64,000 nucleotides of DNA, taken from assembly GCA_003254925.1 (NCBI GenBank), contig QANZ01020236.1, forward strand, positions 1-64,000, given 5' to 3'. Shown piece after piece: positions 22,116 to 31,700 of this stretch. Position 1 is the first letter of the stretch. Each line of letters begins with the position of its first letter. The translations under genes and the position numbers were made by a program. The notes under the pieces were generated by a model. That model ran no database searches, had not been told where the DNA came from, and saw only the letters and a program-made list of their open reading frames with translations. Origin of the DNA: Chamaecrista fasciculata. Lineage: Eukaryota; Streptophyta; Magnoliopsida; Fabales; Fabaceae.

Positions 22116-22635
22116 GTCATCCTTTGTAAGGAATTTGTAATTTCGGGGGTGTGTTCCCCTTTCTGAGTTTGTATAGGGCGTGTGAGCCCTTTTCTATTGA
22201 AGAATTGTATGACCGTGTGGCCAGGATTTATGTGAGGCCGTAAGGCCAATGTTTGGATTAGTGCGATAAATATGTCCGTTGCAATGTTTTATCTGTTTGA
22301 TGTGTTTGATACTTGCGCAAGTGTATGTATGTGGATTTGGACAATCGTGTCCGAAGGTTTGGGGCGTGCGCCCTCGACCTAAGACGTGAGATTAGATGTG
22401 TGTAAGTAAAGAGATCTTGTAATGGAAAATGACTTCATTAAATAAATGATTTCATTGATATAATAAGGCGTCCGCCTTGAGTAGGTCGGAGCATACATAG
22501 AAATGACAAAAAAAAAAGGGGGGCCTTAAGCATTTTAGGGGAAGGGAGCTAGCACAAAAGAACATAACAGACGTGAAAAGAAAAGATTGCAACTAATCTT
22601 AAGGCCGGGCGGCTGTTTCACCCATTTAGAGTTAG
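22116..22635. other. Spacer between the antisense remnant and gag
   Basis: No gene. Phrases such as GTGTGAGCCCTTTTC, GACCGTGTGGCCAGG and GTGAGGCCGTAAGGCC are in reverse complement of the family B spacer at about 330-500, so the stretch is element-internal untranslated DNA. Confidence 0.6.
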
Positions 22636-23639
22636 CTACAGATCTAAGAGGTGCCAGCCACTAGTGTGGTCTACCTCATCACGTAGGTCAGTTATATCTT
22701 TGAGCTTGCTGAAACGACTCTCGAAGGCGAGCTGGTTGTCCTCCTTAAGTATGAAATCGCAGACTTGCTTCAGTAGCGCGTCCAAGGTCTTCAGGTTGGC
22801 AGCGCCAACTCGTTGGAAACGTTTCCCGGGCGCAGGCCCTGTTTGAAGACGTGGATGGCCACGCTGTCTTCTAGGTCTTCCACTTCATGACAGCGCTCGG
22901 AGAAACGCTTGAGGAAGTCCCTGAGGCTCTCGCTGGAGCCCTGGATGAGGTCCACCATGACAGTTGACGGTTTCTTGTAGACAATGCTGGTGGCGAAGCG
23001 CTTGAGAAAGGCGGCCTCCAGCTCGTCAAAGTTGTGGATAGAGTAGTCCGGCAGGCGGGCGTACCAGTGGAGTCCTTCTGGACCGAGTGTGGTGGGAAAG
23101 AGTTTGCATTTCTTTCCCTCTGTGAGGGGCGCCAACTGGACATTCGCGTGGAAAGCCTTCAGGTGCAAATGTGGATCTGCAGCTGGTTCGTAGGGCGCCA
23201 TTTTGACGGGCATCTTGAAGCCCTATGGTACAATATCACGTTGGATGGACAAGGCGAAAGGTCCCTTCTGGGGAATAAAGGTACCTGGCTCGTCCTCAAA
23301 CCCGGCGGTGGGCGCGTTGTGCTGGGCCGAACCGGCCGTTGTGTTGCGGCGGCCGGGATTCGACCTCTGAGGTGTGCTGAGGACAGAGAGGCTTTGGAAT
23401 TCGCGACGAAGAGATTCCGTCTGCTCCTTCATCATTCCACGAAAGATGGACATGATGTCCATAGCCTGAAAAGTTTGGCCCGTGGCGCCCGTCCCGGTCG
23501 CAGGTGGCGCTACTCGAGAGGGTTCTCCCTCTTCCCGATGTTCCTCCTGTTCTTGGTCCTCTTGAGAGCCAGGGGCGTGCTCCTGGGAATCAGAGGGGTC
23601 ATCCAAAAGGAGATCGCGAAGGGAGTCGTCGTGAGCCAT
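22636..23639 (-). pseudogene. Broken gag of the non-autonomous family B element
   Basis: The ATG at 23639 opens an acidic, Gln/Glu-rich N-terminus (EDQEQEEHREEGEP). A capsid-like domain of the retrotransposon gag type follows (KLFPTTLGPEGLHWYARLP, FDELEAAFLKRF, SLRDFLKRFSERCHEVEDL). An in-frame TAG at about 23223-23225 and a frameshift near 22805 (after ELALP) break it. After the shift the frame runs NLKTLDALLKQVCDFI to a stop at 22636. No zinc knuckle or protease follows. In a full element this protein packages the RNA genome. Confidence 0.8.
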
Positions 23640-23757
23640 AACAAAGTGAGAATCACCTAGTTCAACAAGGTAAACGTTGGTGAGTTAGCTTTTTGTAAAA
23701 GAAAAAGCAATAGAAGACGGGCAGAAGAGCCCGCAGAGTTCAGCAGGTAAGGAGGGT

Positions 23758-23775
23758 TCCCCACGGTCGGCGCCA
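23758..23775 (-). other. Primer binding site, family B
   Basis: One base after the 5' LTR the minus strand reads TGGCGCCGACCGTGGGGA. It matches the family A site (28608-28625) at 16 of 18 positions. The TGGCGCCG core resembles sites pairing with tRNA-Asp in other plant gypsy elements. The exact tRNA is not certain. Confidence 0.65.
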
Positions 23776-23776
23776 A

Positions 23777-24467
23777 TGATAAACTAGAAAATGGGTAGCA
23801 CTTACCTAGTTCACTAGATGTGGGCTGCTAGAGCCAAGAGTCGAACAAGAACCTGCAAGAGCTTCACAGGGGGGCCCTGCGAAGAGTACTCCGACGCTCA
23901 AGTTAGTAAGAGAGAGATATGAGAGTAAGAGAATTCTGAGATGTAAAGAGTAGCTTACCTTAGTCTGCTGGGTTGAGCCCTATTTATAGAGCAGGGGGAG
24001 AGAGGTGGTCAGCGCGCGGGGCGCACCAAGTAACCAGACACGATCTCCACCATCGAGGATGGTGGAGACCGAGAATTGCGGAGCAAGGCAATCGTGGGTG
24101 GTTGCCTGCTGTGTTGCCGGGCGGTCGCCATAATACTGGAGAACGTGGGTGTGATCAAGTCAGTAGCCCACGATCTCCCGTAGCGTGGATTGCGGAGCGA
24201 GGTAGTCGTGGGTGACTGAGTGTTAATCTGGAGGCGGGCGCCATGATCCTGGGTGGAGGGGGGCCGCCCCTAACTGTGCGGAGCGAGGTAGTCGTGGGTG
24301 ACTGAGTGTTAATCTGGAGGCGGGTGCCATGATCCTGGGTGGGGGGGGGGGCGCCCCTAATTGTGCGGAGGGCACTTGATTGGTTCGAGCGCGCTTTGCA
24401 GGGTGTGAAGGGGGAAGAGGCCCGGTGCGAGGGCCGTTTAGGCGTACGCCCAAATAGTGATGTATCA
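23777..24467 (-). repeat. 5' LTR of the non-autonomous family B element
   Basis: 691 bp with TG...CA borders, TATA box at 23981-23988 (minus strand), and the same doubled 86-bp unit as the partner LTR. Confidence 0.9.
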
Positions 24468-24987
24468 GGTCCCATAACTTTTTTTTTTGTAATTTGTCCC
24501 ATAACTTTGGCAAAGGTCTCAATTTGGTCTCATAACTTTTTTTGTAGCAATTTTGGTCCCATAATTTCTGAAAACGTCTGACCGTTGGTCCCAAATTGAT
24601 TTCCATCCATTTTTTGCCGTTAAATATGATCTAACATACTGAGTTGAATGATGACGTGACAAATATGGAAGAAGTAGATTTACCGGCAAATAATATATAA
24701 AAATCAACTTGGGACCAACGGTAAGACGTTTTCAAAAGTTATGGGACCAAATTGAGACCTTTCCCAAAGTTATGAGATCAAAATTGCAACAAAAAATGTT
24801 ATGTGATCAAATTGAGACCTTTACCAAAATTATAGGACCAAAATTGCAACAAAAAAAAAGTTATGGGACTAAATTGAGACCTTTGCCAAAGTTATGAGAC
24901 CAAAATTGCAACAAAAAAAGTTATGGGACCAAATTGAGACCTTTCCCAAAATTATGGGACCAAAATTACACTTTAGCCTTAAATTTA

Positions 24988-25240
24988 TAAAAGCAACATA
25001 AGAGAGATGTAAGGAGAGGGAGAAGGATACACAGAAGGCGAGAGAGAATTTGACTATGTGAGGGTGATTATGTGAAATTGTGTTTTGATGACCATGGGTG
25101 ACGTGGCTGATTATGGAGCATTGGTTAATTTGGACAGTTCAGATCCTTTGGACAGCAGGCACAACACTCTTATATTACAGTTGAGGATCCTCTTCCGTGC
25201 TCCATATATAGTTAGTCAACTGTTTAACTATTTATTTAGG
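24988..25240. other. Intergenic DNA, no gene seen
   Basis: About 250 bp between two MITEs. Nothing supported. Confidence 0.4.
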
Positions 25241-25249
25241 ATATAATTT

Positions 25250-25877
25250 GGTTAAAGGGTCATTTTGGTCCTAAATGTATGCTCTAATGTTCATTTTGGT
25301 CTATTATGTTTCAAAATGTTCAAATTGGTTCTAAATGTTTGCAAAATGTTTTATTTTGGTCTCAAACTATTGGATATGGCTTGTTTTAAGTTCAAATTTG
25401 GCGAGTTTAGAACTACGTATTATTCTCAAAGAGTACATCCTCTATTTAATTGGGGTGTCAGCAAACGAAGTCAAATCGGCCCTAATAGTAGATCGCTCGT
25501 CTTATGGTCAAAAAAACAAAGTTAATCATATATCTCTTGTTTCAAATTTGAATGCAACAAATTCAAAACTATGAGTTCCTCTTAACAAGTCCTTTGAACT
25601 TGAAATAAGAAACGAGAAAATATGACAAAATTCAATAATTTGGGACAAAATAAAATATTTGACCGATATTTAGGACCAAAATGAATCATTTTGCTAACAT
25701 TTAGGACCCATTTAAATATTTTGAAACATAATGGACCAAAATAAAACTCTTTACCAATATTTAGGACCAAAATTAATCATTTTGTTAACACTTTAAGACC
25801 AATTTAAATATTTTAAAACCTAATGGACCAAAATAAATATTAGAGCATACATTTAGAACCAAAATAACCCTTTCACC
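25250..25877. mobile_element. Mutator-like MITE (628 bp) with perfect 9-bp TSD
   Basis: The ends GGTTAAAGGGTCATTTTGG and CCAAAATAACCCTTTCACC are inverted repeats that continue for well over 50 bp. ATATAATTT flanks both sides (25241-25249 and 25878-25886). A relative is at 49645-50183, and half-copies are at about 27540-27930 and 51890-52350. Confidence 0.85.
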
Positions 25878-25886
25878 ATATAATTT

Positions 25887-26313
25887 TGAGTAAAAGCTAA
25901 ACAGCATAGAAGAGAGAAGATAAGGAGTAAAATGAATTGAGAGTGGAATAATAGGCAATGAAATTGAAAAGGAAAAAGAAAAGTAAGAGAAAGACATGAC
26001 ATAAACTATGATGCATGGATGATGGGAAAGGGTGAGAAATGAAAGAGGACCAGTGAGAAGGACAGAAAGCAACCAAATCCAAAGCCTTGCCTGAATTGAA
26101 GAAGAGACCATGCATTCACAAGCAGCTAATTAAAGGGACCATATCAATTTCATTCAAGCTAATACATTTTGATTTTTGAATCAAATGATGTACCTTTCTA
26201 CAGTATAAGAACATGGAAAGGAGAGGGGACCTATATATGTGGCCCCACTTCAATGGCACTTGTTGCTACAAGACAGGACAGGACAAGAGTGAATTTAAAA
26301 TTCAAATCTTATT
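25887..26313. other. Intergenic DNA, no gene seen
   Basis: AG-rich stretch (25930-26060) then mixed AT-rich DNA. Frames on the minus strand here are short and low in complexity. Confidence 0.4.
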
Positions 26314-26321
26314 AATATAGT

Positions 26322-27398
26322 GGGAATGGATCCTCACTTGTACAAAACTTATGCCGTCTCTGCTGTTCAACAAGTTAGGAGCATTGATTCTATCTAATGG
26401 TCCAACAAGTGCCACGTCAGATTTCTTTTTCATTGCACCAAAACAGGAGATTTTTTTTCTTCTTTGTTCTTGTTTTCAGCCACACCGTGAAAAATAAATA
26501 AGTAAATTATATTTTGGTATCATATAGTTTAGTTATATTTCACTTTGGTACCCTGTGGTTTAAAAAATGACACTTTGGTATCCTATGGTATTCTCCATTA
26601 ATACTTTGATACCCTTTGGAGCTATTTTATAATTTTAACCATAACAAATTTTGCAAAAATTACATATTGACCCCAATTTTTTAAGTTTTCATTTTAGTCC
26701 CTAAGTAATATGTATCCAGGGACTTATTTGTAATTTTCTGAAAATTTTTTGGGGTCAATTGTTAATTTTTGCAAAATTTATTATAGTTAAAATTACAAAA
26801 TAGCTTCAAAAGGTACCAAAGTATTAATAAAGAATACCACCGGATACCAAAGTGTCATTTTTTAAATCACAAGATACCAAAGTGAAATATTACCGAACAT
26901 GAGGTACCAGAATATAATTTACCCATAAAAAAAACGTCATTTTACTCTCAGCAAGAACACAATTGAGGTTGTTGGAGTATCTCAAGTCAAGTGTTTGCAT
27001 ATTTACGAGTTTAATTACCTATCTGGAAACACTTTGAGGGATTTGCTTTGGATCTGAAGTTACTTGAGATGGATTAGCTTCTTTATTGAATTGCAGATTG
27101 CTTCCATTTTTACACATCTCAACTGTGAATGAAGCTTCGGGAGGTTTGGAAGAGTTTAGTAAGGAATGGAACAATGGAGGGAGAGGCTTTTCGAAGAAGA
27201 TAAAATCTGAGAGCAAAATGATTTTTTTTTTCACGATGTGTCTAAAAACAAGAAGGAAGAAGATAAAAATATGTTGTTTTGGTGTAAAGAAAAAGAGACC
27301 TAATGTGGCACTTGTTGGACCATTAGATAGAATTAATGCTCCTGATCTATTAACAGCGGAGACAGCACAAGATTTAAACAGTAGAGGATCCATTTCCC
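26322..27398. mobile_element. Mutator-like element (1.08 kb) with 8-bp TSD and a nested MITE
   Basis: Terminal inverted repeats of about 150 bp start GGGAATGGATCCTC and end GAGGATCCATTTCCC. AATATAGT flanks both sides (26314-26321 and 27399-27406). Both arms share GGTCCAACAAGTGCCAC. A smaller palindromic MITE interrupts it (26501-26924). Frames crossing 27019-27526 run through the TIR and are not genes. Confidence 0.75.
26501..26924. mobile_element. Small Mutator-like MITE nested in 26322-27398
   Basis: AGTAAATTATATTTTGGTA at the left and TACCAGAATATAATTTACCC at the right are inverted repeats. The family phrase ACTTTGGTACCC is repeated. The same family is seen complete at 56204-56768, and as a single end at 47945-48030. 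The TSD is unclear here. Confidence 0.6.
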
Positions 27399-27529
27399 AA
27401 TATAGTGACTTATCCTTTATTAAAGGGCAAACAATGGATTACATATACTTTTCATGTTTAACTGTGATATTATATGGGCCAGAGTATCAAATTGTTTCCT
27501 TATGTATTTTATTTGTTTTAAATTGATTT

Positions 27530-28034
27530 TACAATATATTTTTGAGATGCGATTTGACCTTATTTTTTAGTAATCTTAAATGAGTAAAGAAAGAATTCTT
27601 CAAGAGTTAGCATATAATTTCGAACTCATTACATTCGAAGTTGAAACGAGAGAGATATGACCAATTTCACTTGTTTGACCGTGAAACAAGACACCGACTT
27701 TTAAGACTCGATTTGACCTCATTTGTTGATAGTCACAAAATACTTGTCCAAAGAAACTTTTAGTTCTAAATTTGTCACGTTTGAGCTTGACACGAGAGAT
27801 ATATGATCACATTCAATAATTTTGAAACCAATTTGAAACATCATGAAAAGATGTAGGACCAATATGAAACAAATGAAAGATAAATGACCAGTTTGAAACC
27901 TACCCCATACATAAAGGAACCAATTTGAGACTTTGACCTAATATCTTCCACTATTTCAATAAAGGGAATCAAATAATTGTTGATTCACCATTTAAATAAA
28001 ATTAGTCTTTGTCTAAATAGTTAAAAAAAAAACC
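27530..28034. repeat. Half-copy of a Mutator-like MITE and AT-rich spacer
   Basis: 27540-27930 resembles the right half of the family at 49645-50183 (GAAACGAGAGAGATATGA, CATTCAATAATTTTG). No left half or TSD. The run TTAAAAAAAAAACC ends at the LTR border. Confidence 0.45.
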
Positions 28035-28606
28035 TGATAATAGGCCTAATGACTTGATGACTAGAAGACCTAGGCCATAGGCGTTCAAAGGCTCATCGAA
28101 GGAACCTCTGGAGCAAAGAACGCCAAAAGAGCCCTACACAAGTGAGGCACCAAGGACGCCAACAGCTAGGCGTCCACAGAAAGAGTCCTAGCATGGTTAA
28201 GACACCAAAACGCCTCACGTCAGGCGAGAACGCCAACAAACTGGCGCCCACGAAACAAACAACTTATTCCCGTATCCTGACCAACAGATCTGCGAGAATA
28301 ACGGACAGTTAGGATTTCCACCAAGATCACAACTGATTTGGCCAAATCAGTTAAGATCACATTCGACCATATCTAGGTCAAAAAGGTCTCACTTCACCAG
28401 TATAAAAGGAGAGCTCCTCTACTGGAAAAAGGTACGCACTATTTCCATTTTCCACACATTATTGCTCTTAAGCTATCTTACTGACTTAAGCATCGGAGGT
28501 GAATCGCAGGGCCACCCCTGTGTTTTCATTGACTTGCAGGTGACTTCCGACCAGAAGTTGCCTCATCGAACCAGGTAATGCCCTACGGTCAAAACCAGGT
28601 TCATCA
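28035..28606 (+). repeat. 5' LTR of family A (572 bp)
   Basis: It starts TGATAATAGGCC and ends CCAGGTTCATCA. A TATA box TATAAAA lies at 28401-28407. It lacks the 72-bp block present in the 3' LTR. Confidence 0.93.
28401..28407 (+). promoter_or_regulatory. TATA box of the family A LTR promoter
   Basis: CCAGTATAAAAGGAG. The same box occurs at 38874-38880 in the 3' LTR. Transcription should start some 30 bp later, in the CCATTTTCCACACATT region. Confidence 0.6.
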
Positions 28607-28607
28607 C

Positions 28608-28625
28608 TGGCGCCGTCTGTGGGGA
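28608..28625 (+). other. Primer binding site, family A
   Basis: TGGCGCCGTCTGTGGGGA begins one base after the LTR end. The core is shared with family B (23758-23775). Confidence 0.75.
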
Positions 28626-28777
28626 CTTTATTCAAAGTCCAATTTTAGTTTATAACAGTGTTGATCTCGATTTAAGATTTTTCTTTGGATACATGAACGA
28701 TAGGGTTGGATTATACGCATTTTTCCAGAATTTTTTGTTTTATCTGACCTGTGTGTTTCATCGAACCAGAGAACTAG

Positions 28778-31700
28778 ATGACATCTACAGAAATCGGCAA
28801 GATGACATCCACTCCCACTGATCAACACGCTTCTGGAGCCTCAGTAGCTCAATCCGCACAGGATTCGACGCTTGCTCCACCCCCAGGATTTCCAGCTGTC
28901 CAAGAAGCCCCTACGCTGCCCAACCCAGCGAGTACAGGGCAAATTACCATAACAGCAGACGACAAGATTGCTGCACTGAAGGCTGACATGCACATCGAGA
29001 TGGAAGCACTCCGCAAGGACATCCGTGATCTGATAACGAGCAAGGGAAAGCAAGTTGCTGAGGATGCCAACCCAGAGCCCATATCACTGGAAGAAAACCC
29101 AGGAAACCAAGAACAGCAAACTCCTATGAGCAGTCAACCACCTACCCAGGTGGCGACTCAGCAGCAGGCTCCTGGCCAAACTACCCAGCTTACCCAGCAG
29201 CAAACTTGGGTGGGCGCCTACTCTTATCAACCTCAGGGTTACTACTACCCACAGGGGTATTATCCCCAATATTACCCTGGGTATGGCGTCTATGGAGGAT
29301 CCGCTGGAATGTACCAGCCCATGAGCGCCTCAGCACCAGCGCCAGAATCGGCGCCCTATGGAAGAATGGCTGGAATGTACCAGCCCATGAGCGCCACAGC
29401 ACCAGCGCCAGAATCGGCGCCCTATGGAAGAACTGCTGAAATGTACCAGCCTATGAACGCCCAGGCACCAGCGCCAGAATTGGCGCCTCCACCCCATTCG
29501 GCGTTACCGACTACAACGCCCCCACTAGCTGAGGGAATATTTGCCCCTCACGTGCAAGCTGTTGAACTGGACAGGCATTACAAGATGCCCATGAAGCTGA
29601 CACCCTACACCGGGGAAAAAGACCCGGAGGATCATTTGCTCAGTTTCAAGGCCGCCATGAACATCTCCAACTTAGGAGATCCTCAACGATGCAAGCTGTT
29701 CCCAATAACTTTGGAAGGACCAGCTCTGGATTGGTTCTCCAAACTCCCGGCGGGCTCGGTACATTGCTTTAGGGATCTGGAGGAAATGTTTAAGAAGCGA
29801 TTCGCCACCAGCAAAGTATACAAGCAGCCCATGGCGGTCTTGACCGACATTAGACAGAACAAAGGAGAATCACTGCGAGATTACTTGGCAAAGTTTAACA
29901 AAACTCTGCTAAGTATCAAAGAAGTGGATGACAACATCGCAGTATACTCATTCCTGGCGGGAATCAGACCAGGCCATGCACACAAGGAGCTTACACACAA
30001 GGCTCCGAAATCTGTTGGAGAACTCCTTTCAATGGTGGAGGAGTTCATAACAAAGGAAGACCTGGATAAGACCCAACGTGATCGATTCGCAAGAATCGAG
30101 CCTGATACTCGAAAGCCACATGGAAAACATTCAGACAAAACTGGTGGCTCCCAAGCACCGAAAGGAAGGGAATACTCCCGGCGCCCACGATCCCCACCAA
30201 GGGGAAGACACGCCGTTTACACTGTCCTTGCCGTGTCTCAATCAGAGGTTTTTCGAGAAATCTGCAACACAGATCTGCTGCCACGACTCCCTGACCGCCC
30301 CAGAAGACCAGGGAGAAACGTTGATACCAGCAAATACTGCAGGTATCATAGAACAGAGGGGCATACAACAGATGAGTGCATCGTCCTAAAGGATGAAATT
30401 GAGAACCTGATCAGACTGGGACGCCTCCCATCCAGGTTTATTAAAAAAGACGGAAGTAAAAGGCACAGAGAAGAAAAAAACACTCGTGAGCAGAAGAAGT
30501 CGAGAGGAGGTGGCGCTGAAGGTGAAGAAAGGAAAAGAGATCGGCGCACACCGCCAAGAGACGACAAGCCAGCTGGGATCATCCACACTATCTCAGGAGG
30601 CATAGAAAAAAGTGGCGCCAAGGCTCCACATAAGAAGAGGAAGGTGAATCGATCCATACTTAGGATTGATTACAAGGAAGAATCTAGAGCAGAAAGATGG
30701 GTTGAACCCATCACCTTCACCGATGATGAGTTGTGGGAAGTCAACCAGGACTATGATGACCCCATGGTAATCACAGCGCGAATTGGCGCCTTCACAGTCG
30801 AAAGGATCATGGTAGACCAGGGCTCGTCTGCTGATATCATCTATAAGCCATGCTTCGAACAGTTGGGCGTTCCCCGGTCGGAACTCAAAGAACACCATGG
30901 GCGCCTTATCGGATTTACAGGTGACCAAATACCAGCCCTTGGAAGCGTTGACTTACGACTCACCGTGGGAGAGAAACCAAGGGTGACAAGCATTATGGTA
31001 GAGTTCTTGGTGGTACAGGCGCCCTCAGCCTACAATGTTCTACTTGGGCGCCCCTCCCTGAACAAGATGCGAGCGGTCATATCCACCGCCCACCTTCGTA
31101 TGAAGTTCCCAACGCCCCAAGGAGTGGGCCAAGTAAGAGCAGACCAGAGAGCAGCCAGGCAGTGCTATGCCATGAGCCTAGCAAAAACGATTGAAGAAGA
31201 AAGAAAAAGAAAAACGCGAGCAAGTGCATCGGCTGATAACGCCGTAAATATAGGAAAGCTTGAGGGTGCAGACAACGACATAGAGGATTTCAGGGATGAG
31301 ATCTCGAATCAAAGGCCCAAACCTACGGGGGACTTGGAGGTAATACAGCTGGGCAAAGACGCCGAGAAAACAGTTCAGATTAACATGCTCCTTCGTGAAG
31401 AAGAGAAGTCCGAACTCGTCCAGCTATTGAGAGAATCTTCTGACATCTTCGCCTGGTGTCCTGCGGATATGCCGGGAATAGACCCTAAGCTCATCTGTCA
31501 CAGCCTGAACACCGACGGCAGAAGAGGAGTGATCCAACGAAAACGCCTCTTCGGCCATGAGCGCCAAGCGGCAATCAAAGAAGAAGTTAATAAACTACTA
31601 GCTGCAGGATTTATCAGAGAAGCCAAGTACCCTGAGTGGCTCTCCAATGTGGTGCTGGTCAAGAAATCAAATGGCAAGTGGAGGATGTGTGTAGACTTCA

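Larger units (their letters stand above)
20814..24467 (-). mobile_element. Complete non-autonomous family B Tat element (3.65 kb)
   Basis: It is read on the minus strand. The 5' LTR is 23777-24467, followed by a primer binding site (23758-23775), a broken gag (22636-23639), a spacer, the C-terminal end of the antisense gene (21740-22115), a polypurine tract (21509-21517) and the 3' LTR (20814-21504). Both LTRs are 691 bp, and GGTCC flanks both ends (20809-20813 and 24468-24472). Protease, RT, RNase H and integrase are absent, so it would need enzymes from an intact relative. The LTRs differ at roughly a dozen sites by eye, so it is not brand new. Confidence 0.9.
20792..24978. mobile_element. 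Mutator-like MITE (about 0.53 kb) split by an LTR element
   Basis: The left end AGTTAAAATATACTTTTGG mirrors the right end CCAAAATTACACTTTAGCC. A perfect 9-bp TSD, TTAAATTTA, flanks it (20783-20791 and 24979-24987). The LTR element at 20814-24467 landed 22 bp inside its left end. The right part has repeated GTTATGGGACCAAATTGAG units. An uninterrupted relative is at 53394-53825. Confidence 0.8.

Noticed and set aside
27019..27526. Frames of 124 and 146 residues as a host gene
   Set aside because: They run through the terminal inverted repeat of the Mutator-like element and its TSD.
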